A program made the position numbers and the translations under genes. A DNA stretch of 64,000 nt, taken from assembly GCA_024036415.1 (NCBI GenBank), contig JAMWET010001363.1:1-64000 (forward strand), in the 5' to 3' direction. The notes under the pieces were generated by a model that saw only the letters and a program-made list of their open reading frames with translations, was not told where the DNA came from and did no database searches. This document shows positions 11,590-24,400 of this stretch, piece after piece (within the stretch, counting starts at the first letter, position 1; every line of letters begins with the position of its first letter). The DNA comes from Prochilodus magdalenae. Its lineage: Eukaryota; Chordata; Actinopteri; Characiformes; Prochilodontidae.

Positions 11590-13986
11590 CTGAGAGAAAG
11601 AATTGGTAAGGGAAAAAGTCAAATGAGGTAAAGTTGTGTAAAGTACAGATATGACCTCACTTTAGTTGCGTACCTGAAAGTGAGGCTCTTGAAGGATTTT
11701 GGAGAGTTCTGCAGCACTGTTATCTCGTACACTCAGGCTACAGATGTCCCCCAAAATTTCACTAACCAGCTCCACATTATTCTCCTGCACTGCCTCCAGC
11801 TTAATGTCCTCTAAACGCTCATGAGCCTAAAATACACGTGGACACACAAGGGTTGGCTTTACTTTCAATCACATTCACTATATAATAGCAACAGCTAACC
11901 ATTATCCAGTAAACGTGACAAGATGAGCTGTCAATGAACAGTGTGTTATTTGAATAATGAGATGCAGGAACCACGTAACAGTAAAACTACTTTGTGTATA
12001 AGCATGGTGTCAAATCATAATGTTGTTATAGGCATTTACTTGGTTGCTTTTTTTTCAATAAAGCAGTTTTGATTATTTGCAATGTTTTGCAAAGTCTGCA
12101 ATTGTTAATGTTGGGACTTATTGTTAAAGAGCTCAATTATGTAATTGATCATAATATAACTAGTAGATCATTCAACTGCTATTATCACGGACGTCGATAG
12201 CCCTAAATCAAAATGTTCATTTAGATACTATTAAAAAAAACTACCAATAAGCAGTATTGCAGGCATGTTTGTGTGTGGGTCTTACCTTGGCGAGAGAGCG
12301 GACAATTGGGCTTTCCATGATGCCTTTAAGGAAGATCAGGTCAATGTCTTTGGCTCCGGTGGAGGTGGGCAGCTCCTCCAAGTTATCTAACACTTGCTGC
12401 ATAGCTGAACAATTACAGAGAAATTGCCATTACTAACACACACTTATAAAACTGCTGTTCTGTACTGCATGTAAGTGCACATATTATTATCTCTATTACA
12501 GAGAACTACCTTTTACTGTCATGTACTGTCATGCATTTAAAAATATATACATCTTCTTGTTAGAACTTTTCTTTGTTTTACTTTTTAAAATTACAAAAAT
12601 GTTTTGTTATTTATTTCAGCATTCAAATCAACAAAATCCCAAATTTTCAAGCTTTTAAAGGGCACATAAATACAGACTGTAGCCCATCTTTTGTCATCCA
12701 CACCGACTATTTCATTCTTAAATGATCGTTTTCTGGGCACAGTGCAGCAACAATGTTCTTGCTGGAGATTTTTATACATGTCAGTGTGATCGTTAAGATA
12801 AGAGTGGTCCACCACTTAAAAATATTTATCCAAGAGTGGCTTGGTGCCCAGAAACTGAGGATAAAAACTATGCATAGAATAAGATAAGTTATGGTCTTTA
12901 ACTGTACACCTCAAAAGTGAACCGACAAGATGGCTGTTTGTAATGAAGTGGCACTAGAATGTGTGCAATTCTGATGTTAGACACAACACAGTCAGGAGAG
13001 CATGAACAAAATCACATACAAACAAACACACTGCTCACCCTAACAGCAGGTATCACACAGCGACAGCCATATTAGCAGAGAGAGTGCACTACAGACTAAA
13101 TACAGTATTAAGACTAACATACATCACCTCAGGTCTAGTAAATAGAATAATAATTAATGATTACTGTTCCAGCCAGTGCTTAGCCAAGGGGTGCCCTGTG
13201 TCCCTAGCATGAAGGTTTTGGCTTTCCAATTATGTGGGACAGTCAATCATCATGATTATACTTTATAGTAAAAATTGGTCACTATGGTAATTACCAATTA
13301 GCGATCAGCATGTGTGCATGAGGTGTCTACATTATGATGTGCTACATTATAAAGTAGACTACGTGATAGTAAATGGAGTTACCTATGAAAGTAGTCAACT
13401 GTAATAATTTAATATGCCAATTTATTTTTCTTTGCTGTTGAAGACATAACATATACAGTACTGTATGAGCGACTTATTCATGTATTACCTGTAGAGAGGG
13501 CAATGTTAAATATTATAAATATTATAATATATATAAACAATTCAAGACTCTATTCAGTTGTTTCAATTCCTTATTTAAATAGGCTAGCACTGTGTTGATG
13601 TCATACTAAAAATGTAAAATAAAGCTATTGAAATCTGTATAGGTGAAAAAAGAAATAAAACAACTCTGTAACCATTTGAAAGTTTCTTTGGCCAGTAAAA
13701 TCTAAATTATGTGCTCAAAATCTTTGCAAAATCTGACAATATTGTGATATTAAAGTCCAGGTCCCATTTTGTGGCAAAATTTTGTGCTTGTGTAGCCATG
13801 TACACACTTCTTGTAGCTTCTGATTGCTTTAAGTAGTCTACAGGCAGTTTACCAGTTCTATGCTATTAGTTCATTCTTTGTACTTAAACTTGTTACCTCA
13901 GCTGATTCTAATATAAGCTCTAAATAAAATACCAAAATTGTGTTTTTCATATGTAAAATTCATGAATCTATCAGCCCTGTGCTTAA

Positions 13987-14059
13987 TTTTTTGCTTAAAC
14001 AAATTCGGGTGGTTCTTTTTTTCCATCGTGCTTTCATGCTTTTCGTGTTCAGTCGAAGT
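13987..14059. other. 73-bp spacer at the palindrome centre, adapter-like
   Basis: These bases separate the two arms and have no mirror partner. The left arm ends in ...tgcttaa (13986) and the right begins ttaaggcac (14060). The spacer is T-rich on the plus strand and has no similarity to the rest of the window. Positions 14025-14047 (atcgtg, then ctttcatgc, then ttttcgtg) align by eye at about 20 of 23 bases, with one 5-nt gap, to the phage Mu end carried by nanopore rapid-kit adapters as I remember it. This is a recollection, not a search result. The alternative is an ordinary unique spacer left between genuine inverted copies. Confidence 0.7.
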
Positions 14060-15664
14060 TTAAGGCACAGGGCTGATAGATTCTGAATTTTACATATTGA
14101 AAAACACAATATTTGGTATTTTATTTAGAGCTTATATTAGAATCAGCTGATCGGTAAACAAGTTTTAAGTTACAAAGAATGAACTAATAGCATAGAACTG
14201 GTAAACTGCCTGTAGACTACTTAAAGCAATCAGAAGCTACAAGAAGTGTGTACATGGCTACACAAGCACAAAATTTTGCCACAAAATGGGACCTGGACTT
14301 TAATATCACAATATTGTCAGATTTTGCAAAAGATTTTGAGCAACATAATTTAGATTTTACTGGCCAAAGAAACTTTCAAATGGTTACAGAGTTGTTTTAT
14401 TTCTTTTTTCACCTATACAGATTTCAATAGCTTATTTTACATTTTTAGTATGACATCAACACAGTGCTAGCCTATTTAAATAAGGAATTGAAACAACTGA
14501 ATAGAGTCTTGAATTGTTTATATATATTATAATATTTATAATATTTAACATTGCCCTCTCTACAGGTAATACATGAATAAGTCGCTCATGTACAGTACTG
14601 TATATGTTATGTCTTCAACAGCAAAGAAAAATAAATTGGCATATTAAAATTATTACAGTTGGACTACTTTCATAGGTAACTCCATTTACTATCACGTAGT
14701 CTACTTTATAATGTAGCACATCATAATGTAGACACTCATGCACACATGCTGATCGCTAATTGGTAATTACCATAGTGACCAATTTTTACTATAAAGTATA
14801 ATCATGATGATTGACTGTCCCACATAATTGGAAAGCCAAAACCTTCATGCTAGGACACAGGGCACCCCCTTGGCTAAGCACTGGCTGGAACAGTAATCAT
14901 TTAATTATTATTCCTATTTACTAGACCTGAGGTGATGATGTTAGTCTTAATACTGTATTTAGTCTGTAGTGCACTCTCTCTGCTAATATGGCTGTCGCTG
15001 TGTGATACCTGCTGTTAGGGTGAAGCAGTGTGTTTGTTTGTATGTGATTTTGTTCATGCTCTCCTGACTGTGTTTATTTGCTGTCTATAACATCAGAATT
15101 GCACACATTCTAGTGCCACTTCATTACAAAAACAGCCATCTTGTCGGTTCACTTTTGAGGTGTACAGTTAAAGACCATAACTTATCTTATTCTATGCATA
15201 GTTTTTATCCTCAGTTTCTGGGCACCAAGCCACTCTTGGATAAATATTTTTAAGTGGTGGACCACTCTTATCTTAACGATCACACTGACATGTATAAAAA
15301 TCTCCAGCAAGAACATTGTTGCTGCACTGTGCCCAGAAAACGATCATTTAAGAATGAAATAGTCGGTGTGGATGACAAAAGATGGGCTACAGTCTGTATT
15401 TATGTGCCCTTTAAAAGCTTGAAAATTTGGGGTTTTGTTGATTTGAATGCTGAAATAAACAACAAAACATTTTTGTAATTTTAAAAAGTAAAACAAAGAA
15501 AAGTTCTAACAAGAAGATGTATATATTTTTAAATGCATGACAGTACATGACAGTAAAAGGTAGTTCTCTGTAATAGAGATAATAATATGTGCACTTACAT
15601 GCAGTACAGAACAGCAGTTTTATAAGTGTGTGTTAGTAATGGCAATTTCTCTGTAATTGTTCAG

Positions 15665-18027
15665 CTATGCAGCAAGTGTTAGATAACTTGGAGGAGCTGC
15701 CCACCTCCACCGGAGCCAAAGACATTGACCTGATCTTCCTTAAAGGCATCATGGAAAGCCCAATTGTCCGCTCTCTCGCCAAGGTAAGACCCACACACAA
15801 ACATGCCTGCAATACTGCTTATTGGTAGTTTTTTTTAATAGTATCTAAATGAACATTTTGATTTAGGGCTATCAACGTCCGTGATAATAGCAGTTGAATG
15901 ATCTACTAGTTATATTATGATCAATTACATAATTGAGCTCTTTAACAATAAGTCCCAACATTAACAATTGCAGACTTTGCAAAACATTGCAAATAATCAA
16001 AACTGCTTTATTGAAAAAAAAGCAACCAAGTAAATGCCTATAACAACATTATGATTTGACACCATGCTTATACACAAAGTAGTTTTACTGTTACGTGGTT
16101 CCTGCATCTCATTATTCAAATAACACACTGTTCATTGACAGCTCATCTTGTCACGTTTACTGGATAATGGTTAGCTGTTGCTATTATATAGTGAATGTGA
16201 TTGAAAGTAAAGCCAACCCTTGTGTGTCCACGTGTATTTTAGGCTCATGAGCGTTTAGAGGACATTAAGCTGGAGGCAGTGCAGGAGAATAATGTGGAGC
16301 TGGTTAGTGAAATTTTGGGGGACATCTGTAGCCTGAGTGTACGAGATAACAGTGCTGCAGAACTCTCCAAAATCCTTCAAGAGCCTCACTTTCAGGTACG
16401 CAACTAAAGTGAGGTCATATCTGTACTTTACACAACTTTACCTCATTTTACTTTTTCCCTTACCAATTCTTTCTCTCAGTCTCTCTTAGAGGCCCACGAC
16501 ATGGTGGCCTCAAAATGCTATGAGGCTCCACACCCCCTGGTGGAGATGGCCACGACGCTGCAGTCAACAATGCCCTCATGCAGGCGGACGCTGTCAGGAT
16601 GATTGGCATCCGCAAGAAAGCAGGAGAGCCTCTAGTAAATTGTGCTTTTACTGGTAGATTAGCCAAATTTGCTGTAGGCTATTCAGCTTGTAACTTTTTT
16701 AATATAATACTCATGTTTTATATATACTATTCAAATTGTACACACTTGCTAAAATAGAACATACAAAGATTATGGTATGATTTATGCTTACTCAAGACAT
16801 TAATTGAGAAGATAATAAGCCAAATACCAGCTAAATCATTATTTTTTAATTTGTATATTAATTGTATATTAAAATATATTATTATTTCTTAATATTGTAT
16901 ATATTTTAAATACGGTATATAGGTTTATCATCAGTTTGTGTTCATGAACACAGTGCTGAAACACAAAGCCTTTTAGCCTATAGGCAGAGTCTTATGGTCA
17001 TCCCTGTCCCTCATGACCAGATGGTGAGCAGTTAAATCCCATTGTTGAAGTATGTCACAATGTTTGAAAGTCAGTCTGTAACTTTAAGAAAAGTCATTAT
17101 CAAAACACTGATACTGAATATGAGTTATAGAAGTGCATTAGAAGTTTACATGTCAAAATCAGGATTCCCAACCTTGTTGGTTGTACTGATGTGACTGACC
17201 AATTTGTACTTTTTTCAATATACCTATTTTCATTTTAGCTTTAAAACATTGTAATTTCTAGCGTTTATGACCGACACATTGACTTGCCAGTAAGTTTACT
17301 GATAGCTGCTCGGTGTCATTCAGAAATTGAGAGTAGAACGGTAGGTCATAAATAAGGTATTTCTTACAGACAGCTGTAAAAGTTTGGCAACACTAAAAAA
17401 AAACTGAATAACATTAATTCACAAATAATTTTTGTGGTAGGGTGTTACATTCCGGGTGGAGAAAGATGACCTTGTGATAGCCCGAATCCTGCATGGAGGA
17501 ATGATTGACAGGCAGGGTTTGCTGCACGTAGGTGACATCATCAAGGAGGTGAATGGGAAAGAAGTGGGGAATAACCCCACAGAGCTGCAGGAGATGCTGA
17601 AGGATTGCAGTGGAGGAATCACTCTGAAAATACTGCCCAGCTACAGAGATGCTCCATCTCCTCCACAGGTATAACAACAAACACACAGCACATTATTCAC
17701 CTTTTTCAGTTAGATGCTCGCCTATGTAGTTCATCATTTGTGCAAAATTAATTGTTTTAGTCTCTGTCATTATCGAATATCAATACAACCCTCAAACCTT
17801 ATTTTTAAGACCTTGACCGCCTTCGTTCTAAAAAAAACCTGATATCTAATTTCCTCTAATTTTGCTACAAACTGTAACCCTGAACTCAGCCGCACACACA
17901 TGCGCGCACTACCGGCATGTCCAGTCAGCTTCTGGTATCCCAGGATGCTTTGTGCTCGAAAGTGATCACTGTGAGCCTTATTAATACAACTTGACATGCT
18001 ATCTAGGGCAGAACACACTCACTCTCA

Positions 18028-18068
<41 letters not shown>

Positions 18069-18364
18069 ACACATACTTAAATTGTACATATCATTTCTAT
18101 AGTGCATGTACATCTGAGTATCGGGTGTACTGAATTAAATGTAGCAGGATTGTTGTTATACTATGTAATAAATGTAAACTGATTGATGATTTTCTTTCAG
18201 TGTCATTGAGTCCTCTTCCATAGACCTTCCTAAATGACACAACGCAGATGAAATGTTGGCTGCAAATTTGTTTGGTTGTAACATCCAATCTAGAGTGGGG
18301 TTGTGTGCGTGTTCGCGCATGTGCATATGGGTGTGTGAGTGCATGTGTGTGTGGATGTGTGTGG

Positions 18365-18413
<49 letters not shown>

Positions 18414-18415
18414 GT

Positions 18416-18449
<34 letters not shown>

Positions 18450-21400
18450 CGCACAAGCCCTAACAGCTTGTGTTCACACTGACCTGTCACCCAGACTTGG
18501 GAAATGTGAAAGCATTCTGTTGTTCAAATGTTCAAAGGGTAGAGCTGTGGAGTGCAAACTGAGAGCGATTCAGTTTTTCATTACCTGGTTAATTCTCTCA
18601 TTAGTCTCTCACAGTTGGAAGGCTGTAGCAAATAAGTACAAAACTGAAATCCTTTTCCTCTTGTGCAGTGCTAGAATACAAAATCTTTTAAATGTTCTGG
18701 TAAAGATTCCACACAAAATCTTGTAAGACAGTCACTGTGTATTGGTTCTTGGAGTGTTAAAAAGCTACCTACCAGGGCCATGATGTAACTGCAGCAACCT
18801 TTAAGATGGAATGAAAATCTTAAATATGTAGCTAGTGAATAATTGAGTCCAGACTAGAGTTTTGTTATTACATTACTGTAATGTTAATTTAAACTGCTAC
18901 TATTACTAAGGGGGAGCTCTGAATTCACCAAATTGCTCAGCACATTTGTAAAAACTATGGACACTACTACTGACAACTGTGCAAAGCCTGCTAGACTACC
19001 AAACTTTCATTTTCAGATAAACAGTACTTAAAGCTTTCATCTTTGAATAAGAGAAGAAGAAGCTCCACTCTTCCTTCAGACCTGAATACATCCATGGGTT
19101 CATCCTTCCACTGTAAATACACAACCCAGCACTATGTCAATCAATCAATCAATCAATGTTTATTTGTATAGTGCTTTTTACAACCAATGTTGTCTCAAAG
19201 CAGCTTCACAGAAAATCAGTTTGTTATATAAAAGGAAAGAAAAAAAAACACAAAGTTAATGTACAGACATTTGAGGGTGGGGGGGTGGGGAAAAACCTTG
19301 TCCAAGCCACCCTTGAGCAAGCCAGAGGCAACAGTGGCAAGGAAAAACTCCCTTGATTAAGGAAGAAACCTCGAGAGGAACCAGGCTCAAGGGCGGAACC
19401 CAACCTCCCTAGGTCGAACCCGGATGAGACGAGGAAGACAAAACTAACAGGCGAAGAATATCTATTAGATCCAGTCTGATTAGTCCAGGAGGGAGTAACT
19501 GCAAGAGGGAGCCAACCCATAGATAGAGTTCATGATCAGAGCCAGACTCAGGTCAGTGTAAAGGTTATGGTCATGCCGGGCAATGAAACAGGGCAGGAGA
19601 CCCACGGTGGCGCTGATGTTCAACTAAGAAGAGGAGAGAAAGAAGGAAGGAGAGAAAGAAGGAGAGAGAGAGAAATACTAGAGAGAGATACTATGTATCT
19701 AAAAGGATGTGCAGCTGTAAAGAATCTATTAGTTAGAAAGTGAAACTTAAGATAAGATGTGAAGTTAGATTTTATAGATTGATAAGTAATTGACATTAAT
19801 TATTATCATCGTAAGAAGCACAGATGAAAGCAAGTCTGCTGAAAAGAATTTGATAAAGGCAAGGAATGAACACACTAAACAACAACAGCAATAACAACAA
19901 CAACAACAAAAACAACAAGAATAATAATAATGACATTCCTAACACTGACACTATTTTTGACTTATTTTATTGTGAATTGTAAAGTATGAATGTCGATACA
20001 GACTATTAAACATAGACAATATTAAGTCACTGATGGACTGTCTGCCTCTATCTTTCAGGTTTATGTGCAGCCACACTTTGACTACAATCCAGCCAATGAC
20101 AACCTGATCCCATGCAGAGAGGCAGGGCTTGCCTTCAAGAGGGGGGACATTCTACAGATAGTAAACAGAGAGGACCCAAACTGGTGGCAGGTATGATTTC
20201 ACAAATGCATGCGTGTTCATTTGGATTTGTTTGTTTGAGTGATGATGTTTCATTGGGTGATGGTAATGATTGATAGGCATGTCACATGGTGGGAGGAGCT
20301 ACAGGACTTATTCCCAGTCAGTTTCTGGAGGAGAAAAGGAAGGCCTTTGTTCCGAAAGACTGGGATGGTAAAACAGGTACAATTAAAAAGTTTGTATGAA
20401 AAAAGTAATATATAAGAACATGTGTTGTGTGAGCATATTGTCGCTGTCCAAAGAAAAACAGGTATTTCCAAAATGGTCACTTTACAGGAGAGGCCCAAAA
20501 ATCTCATTTAATTTGAAATGAAAATCAATGGAACCAGGCGTCTTTCCAAGCAGTTTTTGGTCCATTTCTGTTGGTTCATTCCACATAGTGTAAAATAGCA
20601 GCTCATGTGATCAAATGAGGCATAAAAGTAAAAAATCAACAAGAATGGAGATACATGTTTTTCTTTGGACAGCAGCGACGATATTCAAAATTTTAAAACA
20701 AAGTATATTTTATTGCATTGTCTGATCCTGCCATTCACACAATGTATGTAGTGCCCTCTAAGTGTGGTCAAATGTAGGAAACAGTCTTTTTTTCTCCTTT
20801 ACTGTCAGGAATCTTGTGTGGAACAGTGAGTGGTAAAAAAAAGAAAAAGATGATGTACCTCACTGCTAGGAATGCAGGTGAGCTGCCCTACGTTTTGCTC
20901 TCCAGTCATAATCTCAGTGTTCTCACCTGATTTATTAATTGGGTAAATTCTTGTGATGTCCATATTTCTCGTTGCTGGAGTGTAGAATTTGACCGACATG
21001 AGCTGCAGATTTATGAGGAGGTGGCGTGTATGCCCCCCTTCCAGAGGAAAACGTTGATTCTGATTGGAGCACAGGGAGTAGGGGCGGCGCAGCCTGAAAA
21101 ACCGACTGATAATGCTGCATCCCACACGCTACGGAACCACAGTACCCTGTGAGTATACACACACAAAGATGTGCAAACACGTATTTGATGTCCAGTAGTG
21201 CTGTAACATATTAACTCAAACTGAAACCTTAACCTGAAAGTTTTTTACTCTTTTTTTGGTAAAAATAAATGAAATCATGTAAACTGAAATGCATGCCTCT
21301 ACTCTGCAATTTATTTATTTTTTGTTATTATTTTTGTAAGGACATTTGGTCCTCACAGGCATTGTAGTGCTAGTATATACCCACATTTTCCCACCTGTCA

Positions 21401-24400
21401 CAATCTTTAATCAGTTATGTATGACTGCCAATTAAACCTACAGTAATCTAGCCCAATTGTAGACCTAAAAAAAAAGCGATGCATTGAAATTTGCTTAAAA
21501 TGAAGCACATTGCATCAACTCACATTTGTATTTTAGTTTTTTTTTTTTTGTATTTCAGTTTACTCACTTTTGGCAAAACCAATGATTCAATCATTGAGAT
21601 GTGATTGTAGTCATTCATAATGTTTTGTCCAGAAATACAACAAAGAGTGTTATGATCATATGTATCATATCACATGTACAGAAATGTACTTACTTTATAA
21701 ACAGACAAATTAAGGTTTGGTTCATTTTTTTCATTGAAACTTTTATATATACATTTTGTTTAACTAAATATCAAACACTGATAAGTCTAGATATTCTAAA
21801 GTCATGAGAGAGCATTTCAGACAGAGGGTGAATTCATACGAACAGCATGAGTAAAATATTGTGATTTGAGTAAACAAATTATGTAGATATATTCCAGTTG
21901 AGCCCAAAAACAAAATAATGAGCATAATAGGTCTTTAATAGCTTTAATAGAGAAGCTGATAAAATGGTCATAAAAAAATACATTGCTACAACTGTTTTTA
22001 GAATAATATGCAAAATAACGAATGTAGAATACATAGTATTTACATCCGTCACCATCTCTTAGTCACATCTCGGGGGCCGAGGAAAGACGAGCGTGATGGT
22101 CAGACATATCAGTTTGTGACACGTTTGGAAATGGAGATGGACATTAAGGCTGGGCGCTTCTTGGAGCACGGCGAGTATGACGGCAACCTGTATGGGACCA
22201 AGATTGAGTCCATCCATGAGGTAGTCAACACCGGACGCACCTGCATCCTGGATGTCAACCCTCAGGTTTGACTGACCACCTCCATCCCTCATAGATCATA
22301 ACACACAGATAACTTTTTAACATGTAATGCTGCCATGTTACATGCAGTCAGATAGAGAAGATACTCTCTATGTATCCATTTTGGAGTGTATGCTTTATTT
22401 AATTTAGAATTAAGCATTTACAGCATTTAAGCATGCTGTAATTATCTGACAAGCTGAGTGACTCATATCACATATATCTTCTCTTGTCATAATGCCAAAG
22501 AACCAAAGAACAGTCTTTTCCCAATAATTTAAAAGTATTTCAGAAACATTAATACACTTTATACAAATATCAAACCAGCTGTTTGAGGCAAACATGCCAA
22601 ATTGATATCAGCATTGATATCAGCAAAATATAATTTTATTTTTATGTTCATTTAAGGATGGATGGATTTAGGCATCTCTTGTGTGGGGATGCTGTACTTT
22701 AGCCTGACTGGTTCTAAATGTTACTCACTTGCTTCAAAATGCAGCAATGTTACAGCCATCAACAGGGGGATTTATAAAATATGGATTTTAACACACATAT
22801 GTAGAAATCAAAACAACAGTATTTTGAGAAATATCTGTCTGATTTAGCAGATAATGTGGCTATGGTAATATGAGAAAATGACCAGCAGCATACACTCCAT
22901 GGCCAATAGTGTGTGAACATCTGACAATTATTAGCTCTATGAGATTGTTGGACATCTCATTCTGAAACCACATGAATTAATATAGACTTGCCTAACATAA
23001 TAATAGCTCTTACAGTTGATGGGGTAGATTAAGCAAGTGACTTGCTGCAAAGGTGGCATCCTGTGACAGAGTCACGTTTAAAGTCACTGAGCTCTTCAGT
23101 ACGACTTATGAATAGAGAATATTCTAGAACAGAGGTGGGGAGAATTTTGAGGTTTCACTGATAAGACACACAAAATGTGTAGAGCTGAATTAGATGTATT
23201 AGATGAAAAAGAATGAAATCCACCCCTCAACTTTTTTACTCCTGTTGTAGAAAGTCCTTGCAATCACCATGTAAGGCACATTATCTAAATGTTTGGGTTA
23301 GCTGTTTTTTTTCCTCTCTAGTTTCCAGTGTTACTAGCTCAGGCTCTGTTAGGTTTCTTTTGCTATTAAGAGGATAATATGATGCTTATGCTGATATGCC
23401 AAAATGTTCTCTTCCTGTCTCTCTGTGCAGGCTCTGAAAGTGCTGAAAACGGCAGAGTTTATGCCATATGTCGTGTTCATAGCAGCTCCTGAATTTGATA
23501 CACTAAAAGCCATGCACAAAGCTGTTGTTGATGCTGGATTCACTACCAAACAGCTCACAGTAAGTCCAAAACTATACTGATTAAGTCAGCAATTGGAAGT
23601 ATATTTAGTCTTTAAATTTAATAAAGTTGAACATGTGGATTTCAGTTCCTCACTCTCACAACTACCTTAACTTACATGTTAGTTTTATATTAGTTTTGAT
23701 TAATAATAAATAATTTATATTAAAACCTGAATAATATGTTTTAGGATTAAATGTAATTGTATGGGTATCGCCTGTTTCTGAGGTAACCTACAGGAAGACA
23801 CCTCTAGGCGTGAAAATCAAATCAGCTATAGACTGTAGACTACAATATTTGTACATAACTGTACATGTGTCTTGTTTGAACTAGAACTTCAATTTTATTT
23901 TAATTAGCTATGACAATGACAATAACATACAACCACCTAGAATGTCAATATGACACATAAAACATCAACATCAACAACAACAGCAAAAATAATAATAGTA
24001 TTATTATTAATATTATTATTGCATAAATACTTAAACAATTGCAAAATTGCATTTTACATATAATTCAACATTTAATAGTTAAAAATGATGCCTTATTCTA
24101 GGTGATGATCCCGCTGGCTAACATGTAATGTTAATGCTAGCTAGTATGTGAAAAATCAGGGGTCTTTATGATGAAAATCTTACTAAAATAATATTTGTAG
24201 CAATATGCTAAAGGGTGGGACTGATCCGTGTCAAGGTCTGTCTTTACATTTTCACTTTCAATTTAAACATTTCAAAACCAAACATACTGATTACATGCAG
24301 ATACCTGGTGCCTATTCATGTCAGTTTCTTGTACATCTAATTTTTAATGCATAGATTTCCGTTTTTCAGTGTCAGATAATATGATTAACTAACCACAAAA

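Larger units (their letters stand above)
4498..12404 (-). pseudogene. mpp6 (pals2): mpp6/pals2, left-arm inverted copy (10 exons, partial in window)
   Basis: Exons in transcript order: 12286-12404 (ATG at 12402), 11674-11826, 11437-11589, 10376-10603, 7881-8012, 7698-7794, 7212-7280, 6942-7103, 5825-6027 and 4498-4629. All keep AG/GT borders. Exons 1 to 9 are open and in frame. Exon 10 is not, and the last exon would lie to the left of the window. The copy runs head-to-head with the right-arm copy. Exons 3 and 8 are the correct versions here, while exon 10 is correct only in the right arm. It is labelled a pseudogene because of the exon 10 damage. It may instead be a duplicate of the same locus created in assembly. 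Confidence 0.8.
1..13986. repeat. Left arm of giant inverted repeat
   Basis: This arm is the reverse complement of 14060-27789. I checked the pairing at ten mpp6 exons, two LINE ends, a Tc1 remnant, a MITE-like element, two CA/GT microsatellites and the sequence at both ends. The sum of mirror coordinates is 28046-28047 at the centre, 28069 at exon 1, 28044 at exon 4, 28071 at exon 5, 28090 at exons 8-9 and 28060 at exon 10. It falls to about 27790 at the window edge. The arms are therefore colinear with only small indels until the outer 4 kb, where the left arm is longer. Position 1 still pairs (with about 27789), so the arm continues off the window and its true length is unknown. Confidence 0.95.

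Noticed and set aside
13987..14059. PacBio SMRTbell adapter as the palindrome spacer
   Set aside because: The spacer lacks the CT/GTT-rich core of that adapter as I know it; the Mu-end rapid adapter fits better.
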